A stretch of DNA of 64,000 nucleotides from positions 1,674,001-1,738,000 of the forward strand of contig NZ_CP114978.1 of the NCBI RefSeq assembly GCF_027498035.1. The letters run 5' to 3'. The stretch is from Pseudoxanthomonas sp. GTDB lineage: Bacteria; Pseudomonadota; Gammaproteobacteria; Xanthomonadales; Xanthomonadaceae. Both the position numbers and the translations under genes were made by a program. Positions 47,580 to 58,898 of this stretch are shown here, piece after piece. Under the pieces are notes generated by a model. The model had not been told where the DNA came from. It worked only from the letters and a program-made list of their open reading frames with translations, and made no database searches. Positions within the stretch are counted from its first letter, which is position 1, and each line of letters begins with the position of its first letter.

Positions 47580-49607
47580 ATGGATTCCTGGTTCGATGGA
47601 CTGCTCGACTGGATCACCGCACATCCGGTCGCAGCCGGCGCGGTGGTGTTTCTCATTGCCCTGTCCGATTCACTGATCATCGTGGGCGCGATCGTGCCTG
47701 CGCTGCCACTGCTGATCGGCGTCGGCGTGCTGATCGGCTTGGGCGAACTCTCCGGGCCGTATGCGGTGCTCTGCGCGGCGCTGGGGGCGTTCGTCGGTGA
47801 CGGCATCAGCTTCTGGGTGGGCCGGCGCTGGGGCACGCAGCTGCGCGGGCATTGGCCCTTCAGCAAATATCCGCAGTTCCTGGAACGCGGCGAACGCCTG
47901 TTCCGGCGCAACAGCCTCAAGGCGATCTTCGTGGCCCGCTATGTCGGGCCGATCCGCCCATTCGTCCCAGCCGTGGCCGGCATGGCGCACATGCCGCTGC
48001 GGCGCTACCTGCCGGCCAGCGCGGCCGCTGGACTGTCGTGGGGTCTCCTGTTCCTGCTGCCGGGCTGGGCGCTGGGCCATGCCTACGATGCCGTGGCCGC
48101 GGTCGCTGGACGCCTGGCGGTGGTGGTGGCGCTGTTGCTGGTGGTGCTCGCGCTGATCTGGGCGGTGGTGCTCTACACCTATCGCTGGTTCGCCGCCCAT
48201 GCCGATGCGCTGCTGGCACGCGGATTGACCTGGTCGCGCGCGCACCCGGTGCTGGGGCGCTATTCGGTGGCGGTGTTCGACCCGAACCGGCGCGAAACCG
48301 TGTCACTGGCGGTCCTGGCGGTGGCACTGATGGTGGTGGCCTGGGTGCTGTTCGGCTTCCTGGCGCTGGTCGTGGGCCACGGCAAGCCACTGGCGCTGGA
48401 CCTGTGGCTGTTCGAACTGATGCACAGCTTGCGCAATCCCTTGGCCGACCGTCCGCTGGCGGCGTTTGCCGCGCTGGGCGATGCCGACGTGCTCGCGCCC
48501 ACCAGCCTGGCGGTGCTGGGCTACCTGGCCTGGCGCAAGCGTTGGCTAGCCGCGGGCCACTGGATCGCCGCTATCGCCTTCGGCCTGGCGTTGACCGCCT
48601 GGCTGGGCGTGATGATCGACATCCCCAAGCCACCGACGGTGGCCAGCGGCTTCGGCTTCCCCTCGATCGCCGTGACGATGACCACGATCATCTTCGGCTT
48701 CTTCGCGGTACTGATCGCCCGCGAACTGCCGGGGCGTGACCGGATCTGGCCATACCTGGTGGCCGGTGTGGTGGTCGCCACCATCGGCTTCGCGCGCGTG
48801 TACCTGGGCGCGCACTGGCTGAGTGATGTGGTCGGCGGCACCCTGCTCGGCGTGGTCTGGCTGCTGATCCTGGGCGTGGCCTATCGCCGCCGCACGAGCC
48901 GGTCGATGTGGATCAAGCCGCTGGCATGGATCTTCTACGGCGTGTTCGCCGCGGCGGCGCTGTGGCACGGGCCGCGCGCGGTGGATCGGATGCTGTCGCA
49001 GTTCGAAGCGCCGGTCACCAATGTCGCCCGACCGTTGGCTGACTGGTGGAGCGATGCCTGGCGCGCCCTGCCCGCCACCCGCAATGAATTCGACGACGAA
49101 CAGCGCTGGCCGCTGGACGTGCAGGTCGCCGGCCCGCTGCAACCACTGGTACATCGCCTGGAGGCCGATGGCTGGCGCCTGCAGCCGCAGGCCGGCTGGG
49201 AACGCGCCCTGCAGCTGCTCAACAGCAACGTCCCGCCGCAGGAACATCCGGTGCTGCCGGCAACCCTGGACACCCACGCCGAAAGCCTGCTGATGCTCAA
49301 GCCTGGCCCGGCCCCGGACCAGCAGTACGCGCTGCGCCTGTGGGCCACGCCCATGCTATTGCAGCCCGATCAGACACCGCTGTGGATCGGTGGCGCGCAG
49401 ACCCTGCGCCACCAGACCCTGTTCGGGCTGATTGCCCTGTGGCGGCCATTGCCCGATGCCGATGCCTCGCTGGATGTCCTGACCCATGCGGTGAAGGACC
49501 TGCCGCAGGCGACCTCGCCACATCCGGCCACCGGTTTGCCGGTGCTGCGCATGCGCACCGATCACCTTGGCCCCGGCCCAAGGACTCCGTTGCCTGCGCA
49601 GCCGTAG
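47580..49607 (+). CDS. DedA-PAP2-LssY fusion membrane protein
   Basis: 675 residues from the ATG at 47580. Residues about 1-190 are a DedA/SNARE-associated domain (ALCAALGAFVGDGISFWVGR, FVARYVGPIRPFVPAVAG). Residues about 260-430 resemble a PAP2 phosphatase with the last motif R-x5-H-x3-D intact (ARVYLGAHWLSDV), but motif 2, normally PSGH, reads FPSIAV, lacking the histidine. Residues about 500-670 match the LssY C-terminal domain. Probably handles a lipid phosphate in the inner membrane, but phosphatase activity is doubtful. The stop TAG belongs to a REP head. Confidence 0.88.
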   Translation: MDSWFDGLLDWITAHPVAAGAVVFLIALSDSLIIVGAIVPALPLLIGVGVLIGLGELSGPYAVLCAALGAFVGDGISFWVGRRWGTQLRGHWPFSKYPQFLERGERLFRRNSLKAIFVARYVGPIRPFVPAVAGMAHMPLRRYLPASAAAGLSWGLLFLLPGWALGHAYDAVAAVAGRLAVVVALLLVVLALIWAVVLYTYRWFAAHADALLARGLTWSRAHPVLGRYSVAVFDPNRRETVSLAVLAVALMVVAWVLFGFLALVVGHGKPLALDLWLFELMHSLRNPLADRPLAAFAALGDADVLAPTSLAVLGYLAWRKRWLAAGHWIAAIAFGLALTAWLGVMIDIPKPPTVASGFGFPSIAVTMTTIIFGFFAVLIARELPGRDRIWPYLVAGVVVATIGFARVYLGAHWLSDVVGGTLLGVVWLLILGVAYRRRTSRSMWIKPLAWIFYGVFAAAALWHGPRAVDRMLSQFEAPVTNVARPLADWWSDAWRALPATRNEFDDEQRWPLDVQVAGPLQPLVHRLEADGWRLQPQAGWERALQLLNSNVPPQEHPVLPATLDTHAESLLMLKPGPAPDQQYALRLWATPMLLQPDQTPLWIGGAQTLRHQTLFGLIALWRPLPDADASLDVLTHAVKDLPQATSPHPATGLPVLRMRTDHLGPGPRTPLPAQP

Positions 49608-49674
49608 GGCGGGTCGCAACCCACCTTCCTTGGATTCAAAGGCCGCTGCAATGGCGGGTCAAGACCCGCCCTAC
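49604..49674. repeat. Inverted pair of GTAG-type REPs joining two stop codons
   Basis: Left unit GTAGGGCGGGTCGCAACCC (49604-49622, plus strand) and right unit GTAGGGCGGGTCTTGACCC (minus strand, 49674 down to 49656, full stem to 49653). The left TAG (49605-49607) is the stop of the DedA-PAP2 gene; the right TAG (49673-49671) is the stop of the convergent LON-domain gene. The pair can also act as a bidirectional transcript-end structure. Confidence 0.9.
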
Positions 49675-50249
49675 GCCATCAAGGCCAGCAGGCGATCCAG
49701 CCGTGCGTGCGGATCGTCTTCCTGCAGCACCGCCAGGCGCTGGGCATCGGTCAACGGCAGCAGTTCGGCCAATCGCCAGCCCACCCATGCGGCGCTGTCC
49801 AAGTCGCTGGCGCGCATGTTCGGCGGGGTCGCGCCGGCCTTCTCGAAGATCTTTTCCAGCACCGTGGCCAGCAGGCCGTGCTCGGGACGCAGCTCGTCAT
49901 CACCCTCGGGCAGACACCAGTCGATTTCGCCCATCACCACGCCGTTGTCACGCACGCGGGTGCGCTGCACGTGGAAGCGCCGGCCGCCGCGCAACCGCAG
50001 ATTCAACAGGCCATCTTCCCCCGTGGAGAAATCCTCGATGGTCGCCTCGGTGCCGTAGGCGGCGGGCGTGGCCGGCTTGCCGGCTTCCTCGCCTTCCAGG
50101 ATCAGACACACGCCGAATCCGCGACCACTGCGCCCGCATTCGCGGATCAGGTCCAGGTAGCGGCGTTCAAACACACGTAGCCCCAGCCCGGCACCGGGCA
50201 ACAGCACGGTATGCAGCGGGAACAGCGGCAGGGATTCGGAAGACGGCAT
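49671..50249 (-). CDS. LON substrate-binding domain protein
   Basis: 192 residues from the ATG at 50249 (MPSSESLPLFPLHTVLLPG). It has only the N-terminal PUA-like domain of Lon protease (LPLFPLHTVLLPG, LRVFERRYLDLIREC, VCLILEGEEAG, GTEATIEDF), without ATPase or protease parts. Stand-alone proteins of this type are widespread and of unclear role, perhaps peptide or unfolded-protein binding. It precedes no obvious partner; mpl lies upstream on the same strand. Confidence 0.9.
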   Translation of the reverse strand: MPSSESLPLFPLHTVLLPGAGLGLRVFERRYLDLIRECGRSGRGFGVCLILEGEEAGKPATPAAYGTEATIEDFSTGEDGLLNLRLRGGRRFHVQRTRVRDNGVVMGEIDWCLPEGDDELRPEHGLLATVLEKIFEKAGATPPNMRASDLDSAAWVGWRLAELLPLTDAQRLAVLQEDDPHARLDRLLALMA

Positions 50250-50306
50250 GGCTTCAGTGTAAACACGGCGCGGCAGGCAGGCCTGCACATCGCCTGGACG
50301 GAAAGG

Positions 50307-51668
50307 TCAGGCCCGCAGCGTGGCCAGGAAACGGCGCGGCGCGCCATCGAACCCGCCATTGGACATGAAGACCACCTGGTCGCCCGCCCGCACCAGGCCA
50401 CGCAGCGCTTCGATCAGCGCATCGGTGTCGGGCACGGCGCGCGCATCACCACGCACCTGCGCAATCACCTTGCCCGCATCCCACGCCAGCTCCGGGCGAT
50501 GCAGGAACACCACCGCGTCCGCGCCATCGAGTGACGGCGCCAATGCGTCGGCGTGCGCACCCAGACGCATCGAATTGCTGCGCGGCTCCATCGCCACCAC
50601 GATCCGCGCATCGCCAACCTTCGCGCGCAGCCCCTCGAGCGTGGTCGCAATGGCGGTGGGGTGATGGGCGAAGTCGTCGTACACGGTGATGCCGTCATGC
50701 GTGCCGATCACTTCCAGTCGGCGCTTGACGCTGCGGAACTGCGCCAGCGCCGGCAGCACGGTGGCGATGTCCACGCCCACCGCATTGGCCGCGGCCAGCG
50801 CTGCAAGTCCGTTCAGCACGTTGTGCCTGCCCAACAGCGGCCAGTGCACTTCGCCGATCTCCACGCCGCTTTTCAGTACGGCAAACGCGCTGCCATCGGC
50901 GGCGATCAGGCGCGCACTCCAGTCCAGTGACGCATCGAAACCGAAGCGCTCCACCGGCGTCCAGCAGCCCATCGCCAGCACTTGTTCCAGGCGCGGATCG
51001 GCGCCATTGACGATCAACCGGCCATTACCCGGCACGGTGCGGACCAGATGATGGAACTGGCGCTGGATCGCGGCCACGTCCGGGAAGATGTCGGCGTGGT
51101 CGTACTCAAGATTGTTAAGGATCGCCACCGTCGGGCGGTAGTGCACGAACTTGCTGCGCTTGTCGAAGAACGCCGTGTCGTATTCATCGGCCTCGACCAC
51201 GAACTCGGCACCCCGGCCTAACCGGGCGGAAACCCCGAAATCCTCGGCCACGCCGCCGATCAAAAAGCCTGGCGTGCGCCCGGCCGCTTCCAGCAGATAG
51301 GTCAGGATGGTCGTGGTGGTGGTCTTGCCGTGGGTGCCGGCCACGGCCAGCGTGGTGCGCCCCGGTAGCACCGCTTCGCTCAACCACTGCGCACCCGATG
51401 TGTAGTGGCGACCGTCGTTGAGTACCGCCTCCACCGCCGGATTGCCGCGCGACAACGCGTTGCCCACCACCACGGTGTCGCAGTCGGCCGAGATGTTCTG
51501 CGGCAGGTAGCCCTGCGCCAGGTCGATGCCCAGCTGCTCAAGCTGGGTGGACATGGGCGGGTAGATGGCCTGGTCGCTGCCTTCGACAGTGTGGCCCAGC
51601 TCGCGGGCCAGGGCCGCCACGCCACCCATGAAGGTGCCGGCGATGCCCAGGATATGCAGTTTGCTCAT
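50307..51668 (-). CDS. mpl: UDP-MurNAc:L-Ala-gamma-D-Glu-meso-DAP ligase
   Basis: 453 residues from the ATG at 51668 (MSKLHILGIAGTFMGGVAAL). Recycles murein tripeptide by joining it to UDP-MurNAc. Mur ligase features: GIAGTFMGGVA in the N-terminal domain, GTHGKTTTT ATP site, EADEYDTAFFDKRSKFVHY and TVYDDFAHHPTAI. The GTFMG variant and the context without other mur genes separate it from MurC. Confidence 0.95.
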   Translation of the reverse strand: MSKLHILGIAGTFMGGVAALARELGHTVEGSDQAIYPPMSTQLEQLGIDLAQGYLPQNISADCDTVVVGNALSRGNPAVEAVLNDGRHYTSGAQWLSEAVLPGRTTLAVAGTHGKTTTTTILTYLLEAAGRTPGFLIGGVAEDFGVSARLGRGAEFVVEADEYDTAFFDKRSKFVHYRPTVAILNNLEYDHADIFPDVAAIQRQFHHLVRTVPGNGRLIVNGADPRLEQVLAMGCWTPVERFGFDASLDWSARLIAADGSAFAVLKSGVEIGEVHWPLLGRHNVLNGLAALAAANAVGVDIATVLPALAQFRSVKRRLEVIGTHDGITVYDDFAHHPTAIATTLEGLRAKVGDARIVVAMEPRSNSMRLGAHADALAPSLDGADAVVFLHRPELAWDAGKVIAQVRGDARAVPDTDALIEALRGLVRAGDQVVFMSNGGFDGAPRRFLATLRA

Positions 51669-51785
51669 GGCGCGATTGTCGCCGATCACGCCGACCGGCA
51701 CGACCTTCGCCCATGAAAGAACGGCAGGACGGCCGTTTCCCACGACACAGCCGCCCGAAGGGTGGCGCACAGGGAGGCATGCATG

Positions 51786-51812
51786 AAAAAGGCGCCTTGC
51801 GGGCGCCTTTTT
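51786..51812 (-). terminator. Terminator downstream of adk
   Basis: A symmetrical aaaaaggcgcc / ggcgccttttt hairpin with a 5-base loop gives a T run on both strands. On the minus strand it follows the adk stop by about 20 bases. Nearly the same stem is used after ppa at 58722-58747. Confidence 0.9.
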
Positions 51813-51832
51813 CTTCATCGCGGAACAGGCAT

Positions 51833-52405
51833 TCAGGCCTTGGCAGGCGCCAGGGCGTCGGTCAGGCGCTGGGTGACCTCGTCCAGCTCGCCCACGCCGT
51901 CGACCACGGTCAGGCGACCCTGTTCCTTGTAGAAGCCGATCACCGGCGCGGTGCTGTCGGTGTAGACCTGCAGGCGCTTGCGAACCGATTCCGGGTTGTC
52001 GTCGGCGCGGCCTTCGGCCTGGGCGCGGCCGGCGATGCGCTCGACCAGCAGTTCAGTCGGCACTTCCAGCTGCACGGCGGCGTCAAAGGGCTGGCCGATA
52101 CGCGCCAGCAGCTGGCCCAGCGCGTCGGCCTGGGCCAGGTTGCGCGGGTAACCATCCAGGATGAAGCCGTTGGCCACGTCGGCCTGGGCCAGGCGCGATT
52201 CCAGCATGCCCAGCAGGATGTCGTCGGACACCAGGTTGCCGGCATCCATCACCGCCTTGGCCTGCTTGCCAAGCTCGGTGCCGGCGGCCACTTCGGCACG
52301 CAGCAGGTCACCGGTGGAAATGTGCGGGACTTTCAGGAAGTCCTTCAAGCGGGTGGCCTGCGTGCCCTTGCCCGAGCCGGGCGGTCCCAGAAGTACCAGT
52401 CGCAT
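51833..52405 (-). CDS. adk: Adenylate kinase
   Basis: 190 residues from the ATG at 52405 (MRLVLLGPPGSGKGTQ, P-loop). Catalyses ATP + AMP to 2 ADP. STGDLLRAEV, GFILDGYPRN and the short lid (EGRADDNPESVRKRL) place it among the short-lid bacterial forms. It may help return AMP made by PPi-yielding reactions, which fits the PPi genes nearby. Confidence 0.96.
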   Translation of the reverse strand: MRLVLLGPPGSGKGTQATRLKDFLKVPHISTGDLLRAEVAAGTELGKQAKAVMDAGNLVSDDILLGMLESRLAQADVANGFILDGYPRNLAQADALGQLLARIGQPFDAAVQLEVPTELLVERIAGRAQAEGRADDNPESVRKRLQVYTDSTAPVIGFYKEQGRLTVVDGVGELDEVTQRLTDALAPAKA

Positions 52406-52539
52406 CGTGTCGCTCCAAAACATTCAATGAGGAAATCGGGGGAGCGAGACCGGGCTGCCAGCCTGCGGGCGGCGCCAACACGGTCCTCGCATCGATATGG
52501 GAAGCTTACCCCATCCGGTTCAGACCCCAAGGCGAGACG

Positions 52540-53796
52540 ATGGTGGAATCCACTCTTCTATATGCCCAGTCCGGCGGCGTCACCGCCGTCATCAACGCCA
52601 CCGCCTCGGGCGTGATCACCGAAGCCCGGCGCCGCAGGATCAAGGTCCTGGCGGCTCGCAACGGCATCCTGGGCGCCCTGCGCGAGGAGCTGATCGACAC
52701 CTCCAGGGAATCCGCCGCCGCGATTGCGGCCCTGGCCCATACCCCAGGCGGGGCCTTCGGTTCATGCCGGGTCAAGCTGAAATCGCTGGATGCCGACCGC
52801 GCCCGCTATGCGCGCCTGCTCGACGTCCTGAAAGCGCACAACGTGCGCTGGTTCCTCTACAACGGCGGCAACGATTCGGCCGACACGGCCTGGAAGGTCT
52901 CGCAGCTTGCGCAGGCCTTCGGCTATCCGCTGACCTGCGTGGGCGTGCCCAAGACCATCGACAACGACCTGGCGGTGACCGACACCTGCCCGGGCTTCGG
53001 CTCGGCTGCCAAGTACACCGCCGTGTCGGTGCGCGAAGCCGCGCTGGACGTGGCCGCGATGGCCGAGACTTCGACCAAGGTGTTCGTCTACGAGGCCATG
53101 GGCCGCCATGCCGGCTGGCTGGCCGCGGCGGCAGGGCTGGCAGGCGCTACGCCTGACGATGCACCGCACATCATCCTGTTCCCCGAGCGCCCCTACGACG
53201 AAGCCAGCTTCCTGGCCCAGGTCGACAAGGTTGTGAAAAAGGTCGGCTACTGCGTGGTGGTGGCCAGCGAAGGCATCCGTACCGCCGATGGCAGCTTCGT
53301 CGCCGATGCCGGCGGCGCCAAGGATGCCTTCGGCCATGCACAGCTGGGCGGCGTGGCCTCGTATCTGGCCGGCCAGGTCAAGGGCACACTGGGCCACAAG
53401 GTCCACTGGGCGCTGCCCGATTACCTGCAGCGTTCGGCCCGGCACATCGCCTCGAAGAACGACTGGCTGCAGGCGCAGGCCGTGGGCAAGGCTGCCGTGC
53501 AATACGCATTGAAAGGCATGAACGCGGTGATGCCGGTGATCGTGCGCACGTCCAATGCACCGTATCGCTGGAAGATCGAACCGGCGCCGCTGTCCAAGGT
53601 CGCCAACCACGAGAAGACCATGCCCGCCAGCTTCATCCGCAAGGACGGCTTCGGCATCACCGCCAATGCACGCAAATACCTGGCCCCGCTGATCAAGGGC
53701 GAAGCACCTCTGCCCTACGGCAACGACGGCCTGCCCAAATACGTGACGCTGAAGAACGTGGCAGTCAAGAAGCAGCTGCCGGCCTGGGAAGACTGA
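52540..53796 (+). CDS. pfp: Pyrophosphate-dependent 6-phosphofructokinase
   Basis: 418 residues. The PFK fold has SGGVTAVIN at the N-terminus and NGGNDSADT at residues 108-116; ATP enzymes have GGDGS there. PKTIDND (137-143) with Lys138 is the signature of PPi use. MGRHAGWLA and PERPYDE follow. It reversibly phosphorylates fructose-6-phosphate using PPi, and the Xanthomonas homologue is known to be PPi-dependent. No ATP-type PFK appears in the window. Confidence 0.95.
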   Translation: MVESTLLYAQSGGVTAVINATASGVITEARRRRIKVLAARNGILGALREELIDTSRESAAAIAALAHTPGGAFGSCRVKLKSLDADRARYARLLDVLKAHNVRWFLYNGGNDSADTAWKVSQLAQAFGYPLTCVGVPKTIDNDLAVTDTCPGFGSAAKYTAVSVREAALDVAAMAETSTKVFVYEAMGRHAGWLAAAAGLAGATPDDAPHIILFPERPYDEASFLAQVDKVVKKVGYCVVVASEGIRTADGSFVADAGGAKDAFGHAQLGGVASYLAGQVKGTLGHKVHWALPDYLQRSARHIASKNDWLQAQAVGKAAVQYALKGMNAVMPVIVRTSNAPYRWKIEPAPLSKVANHEKTMPASFIRKDGFGITANARKYLAPLIKGEAPLPYGNDGLPKYVTLKNVAVKKQLPAWED

Positions 53797-53847
53797 GTCC
53801 GCGACCTGGATGGCGGATGTGGCACACGCCGCCATCCATCAACCCGC

Positions 53848-54360
53848 TCAGCGGCAGGCCTTGCCTTCCACTTCCAGTACCGCGGCGTAGGCCGGCAATG
53901 CAGCCAGCTTGCCGGCCGCGGCCTGCTGCTTGGCGTCTTCCAGGTAGATGCGGGCGCGGTCCTGGCCGTCCAGCTTGAGCGCCTGTCCGGCCGGCTTGCG
54001 CCAGACATGGACTACAGCCTGCTGGCCGCTGCAGCTGGCCGAGGGCACCTTGATGATGTCGTTGAGCTTCCAGCCCCTGGCGGCACTGGGCTGGACCTTG
54101 GCGTAATCCATGAACACCGCGCGCGCCTGGCAGTTTGGACTGGTGCGCATCACGGTCATATCGTAGGGCTTGGCCGGATCGCCGGTGAACTTACCCTCCA
54201 TCCGGGCGCAGGCTTCGGGAATCTGCCGCAGCGTGTGCAGCGCGCCATCGGCCTGGGCGGTCCCGACCGGGCGCTGGATCTCGGGCGTTTCCTGGGCCGC
54301 GGCCGCCAGCGGCGACAGCGCGAGCGACAGGATGGCCAGGCGGAAATGGATGGATGGCAT
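53848..54360 (-). CDS. Hypothetical periplasmic protein
   Basis: 170 residues from the ATG at 54360, with a cleavable signal peptide (LAILSLALSPLAAAAQ). I do not recognise a named domain. It has three cysteines in the mature part (EACARM, PNCQAR, SCSGQQ) plus a C-terminal CR, so disulfides are possible. Convergent with pfp, divergent from the GumK-like gene. Function unknown. Confidence 0.75.
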   Translation of the reverse strand: MPSIHFRLAILSLALSPLAAAAQETPEIQRPVGTAQADGALHTLRQIPEACARMEGKFTGDPAKPYDMTVMRTSPNCQARAVFMDYAKVQPSAARGWKLNDIIKVPSASCSGQQAVVHVWRKPAGQALKLDGQDRARIYLEDAKQQAAAGKLAALPAYAAVLEVEGKACR

Positions 54361-54583
54361 GAGCGGCTCCACAACTGGAAAGTTCGCCGGAGGCTGCCAT
54401 GGCGTCCCTGAACGCGCGGTCGGGCGCTGCTCTTCGGCGCATGCCCCATCGCGGGCTCAACCAGCGGGCGTGACCGGCATCCCATGCCGGCTGCGTTCCT
54501 AGGAAAAAGCCGACGTCCTGCAGCTCCCCGCGCGAGGAGCGCGACCCATCGGCATCCCCCAGGCTTTTCCAGGAATGCGCCCC

Positions 54584-55774
54584 ATGAAGATCGTCATGCT
54601 GACCGTGCACGAGGCCACCTCGGCCCGCAAGGTGGATTTTCACTTCTGGACCGACGTGCTCGCACGCCGCGGGGACAGGGTCGATTTCGTCACCGTCGGC
54701 ATAAGCCCGCTGACCATGCTCAAGCGCCAGGGACGCCAGTTCCAGGGGCCGTTCAATGTGTGGCGAGACGTGGCGCCGCAGGTCCGCAAGCACCTATGGC
54801 GCCCGCTGTTCCACCCGATGTCACTGGGCAAGTCCGTGCTGAACACGTTGAGCAAGCCACTGTTCGCGCTGTATCCCATGCTGCTGTCGCGCAAGCTGTT
54901 GGACGGGATCGCCGATGCCGACGTCTTCATCGTGGAAAACGGCGCAGGCCTGTGCCTGGTGCCGACGCTGGCGCGCAAGTTTCCCCGGGCACGCTTCATC
55001 TACAGCGTGTGCGACCGCATCGCCACGTTGAACTACCACCCGATCATCCTGGAAGCCGAGCGCACCGCCCTGCCCTACTTCGATCTGGTGCGCGTGCCTG
55101 CCGAGGTGATGGTGGCCGACTACCCCACCGCCCGCAACGTGCGCTACATCCCGCACGGCCTGGACAAGGCCCTGTTCGACGAACACACCGCGTCGCCCTA
55201 TCCGGTCGGCACCTGCAACGTGGTCAACGTGGGCGACATGCTGTTCGACGCCGATGCAATCACAACCATGGCCAAGGCCGAGCCGTCGGTGACCTTCCAC
55301 CTGTTCGGCAAGAAAGCGTGCATCGATGAGGTACTGCCCAACGTGGTCACCCATGGCGAAGTGCCGTTTGCCACGATCGTGCCCTACATCCAGCATGCCG
55401 ACGCGGGCGTGGCCCCATACCGGCCCGCCATCAATGCCGACTATCTGAGTCAGTCGAGCATGAAGATGACCCAGTACACCTACTGCCGGCTGCCGATCGT
55501 GGCACCTGACTTCGCCGCGCGCAGCACGCACATGTCGGCTTACGTCCCGGGCATGCCGGACTCCATCGTGGCTGCCCTGCGACGTGCGCTGACCTACGAC
55601 CGGAGCAGTATCGACAACAACCAGGTGCTGGATTGGGATGACGTGACACAATTGATGCTGGCCCACGGCAACGCATCACAGACGGTGTTGAGCGACACCG
55701 CAGGGGCATCATCTACGGCGACGTTGGCGACATCCGTACTTGCAGCCGACATGGGCATGCCCGCCGGCGCCTGA
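54584..55774 (+). CDS. GumK-like GT70 glucuronosyltransferase
   Basis: 396 residues from the ATG at 54584 with AGGA nine bases upstream; an in-frame ATG at 54575 is less likely. GT-B fold. The C-terminal half parallels GumK of xanthan synthesis: NVGDMLFDAD, VTFHLFG, VTHGEVPF, ADAGVAPYRP, YLSQSSMKMTQYTYCRLPIV and VLDWDDVT. GumK adds glucuronic acid to a lipid-linked mannose-containing trisaccharide. The gum cluster is absent here, so this is an orphan copy or paralogue acting on another lipid-linked glycan. Not near other polysaccharide genes. Confidence 0.88.
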   Translation: MKIVMLTVHEATSARKVDFHFWTDVLARRGDRVDFVTVGISPLTMLKRQGRQFQGPFNVWRDVAPQVRKHLWRPLFHPMSLGKSVLNTLSKPLFALYPMLLSRKLLDGIADADVFIVENGAGLCLVPTLARKFPRARFIYSVCDRIATLNYHPIILEAERTALPYFDLVRVPAEVMVADYPTARNVRYIPHGLDKALFDEHTASPYPVGTCNVVNVGDMLFDADAITTMAKAEPSVTFHLFGKKACIDEVLPNVVTHGEVPFATIVPYIQHADAGVAPYRPAINADYLSQSSMKMTQYTYCRLPIVAPDFAARSTHMSAYVPGMPDSIVAALRRALTYDRSSIDNNQVLDWDDVTQLMLAHGNASQTVLSDTAGASSTATLATSVLAADMGMPAGA

Positions 55775-55990
55775 CCCCCTGCGTCTCGTGCGGAATGCGC
55801 CCTGGAAACCTCATCCCCTGGCGCGTCCCGCAAGCGTTGCCTGCTGCGCGTCCGCGGCACTGCGTCATGACCCCCGACTGGACCGGCCTACACTCAAGGC
55901 CGGCACGCAGCGCGCACCGCGCGGCCAATGCCAAACGCGCCACCGCCGCTTCCGGCTGGTGGTTGCAGTCCATCAGCCTTGGGAGGGGTC

Positions 55991-58039
<2,049 letters not shown>

Positions 58040-58115
58040 ACGGGAACACAGGCCGGAACCGCCTACCGGGCGGCTTCCGGCCCACCGTCACTGCTGCGTT
58101 GCAACAGCCCTGCGC

Positions 58116-58121
58116 TAGAAT
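58116..58121 (+). promoter_or_regulatory. -10 box upstream of ppa
   Basis: TAGAAT stands about 40 bases before the ppa ATG at 58161, leaving a normal leader with GGAG. No clear -35 was found. Confidence 0.4.
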
Positions 58122-58160
58122 GCCGCCCACTATCGACCAAACCTCACACTGGAGCAGTAC

Positions 58161-58700
58161 ATGGGCCTTGGCAGCGTCCCCACCGGCAAGAATCCGCCGG
58201 ATGAGATCAACGTCATCATCGAAATCCCCAAGGATTCCGAGCCGGTGAAGTACGAAGTGGACAAGGAATCCGGCGCGATCTTCGTCGACCGCATCCTCTC
58301 CACGCCCATGCGCTACCCCTGCAACTACGGCTACGTGCCGCACACGCTGTGCGGTGACGGCGACCCGGCCGACGTGCTGGTCGTACTGCCGCTGCCGCTG
58401 GTGCCCGGTTCGGTCATCCGTTGCCGCCCGGTCGGTGTGCTGCGCATGAGCGACGAAGCCGGCAGTGACGAGAAGCTGCTGGCCGTGCCGGTGGACAAGG
58501 TGTTCAGCGGCTACTCGCACATCAATGACATCGCCCAGGTCAGTGGCCACTGGCTGGAGCGTATCGGCCACTTCTTCGAGCACTACAAAGACCTGGAAAA
58601 GGGCAAGTGGGTCAAGCTCGATGGGTGGGGCGGCGCCGAAGAGGCCAAGAAGATCCTGCTGGAAGCCATCGAGCGCGATGCGCAGCAGGGCCACAAGTAA
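58161..58700 (+). CDS. ppa: Inorganic pyrophosphatase, soluble
   Basis: 179 residues, family I. Cleaves PPi to phosphate in the cytosol. Active-site stretches: VIIEIPKDSEPVKYEVDKES, YPCNYGYVPHT and DGDPADVLVVLP with the metal-binding aspartates, and HFFEHYKDLEKGKWVK. It competes for PPi with pfp and hppA located upstream, so its level would set how much PPi is left for energy use (inference). Confidence 0.97.
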   Translation: MGLGSVPTGKNPPDEINVIIEIPKDSEPVKYEVDKESGAIFVDRILSTPMRYPCNYGYVPHTLCGDGDPADVLVVLPLPLVPGSVIRCRPVGVLRMSDEAGSDEKLLAVPVDKVFSGYSHINDIAQVSGHWLERIGHFFEHYKDLEKGKWVKLDGWGGAEEAKKILLEAIERDAQQGHK

Positions 58701-58721
58701 GTCTTCGCTTCATGCTTGATG

Positions 58722-58747
58722 AAAAAGGCGCCTCACGGCGCCTTTTT
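58722..58747 (+). terminator. Terminator downstream of ppa
   Basis: aaaaaggcgcc / ggcgccttttt stem with a 4-base loop and T5 on both strands, about 21 bases after the ppa stop and before the convergent channel gene. Almost identical to the adk terminator. Confidence 0.92.
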
Positions 58748-58898
58748 CTATTGATCAGGCCGCATCCAGGATCGGCCTCCCGTGCTCCGCCCGGCCAGAA
58801 CCGCCGGATGTCATGCGGCACAAGCGGGGCGCATCAGGCGCAGGACAAAGCAGCCGCCCGCCTCCCGCACGGATGCAGCGTGCAGGGAAAACGCTGAT

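Noticed and set aside
55774..55990. Small RNA or riboswitch upstream of hppA
   Set aside because: No conserved aptamer-like pairing or terminator could be recognised; only a strong ribosome site next to the ATG.
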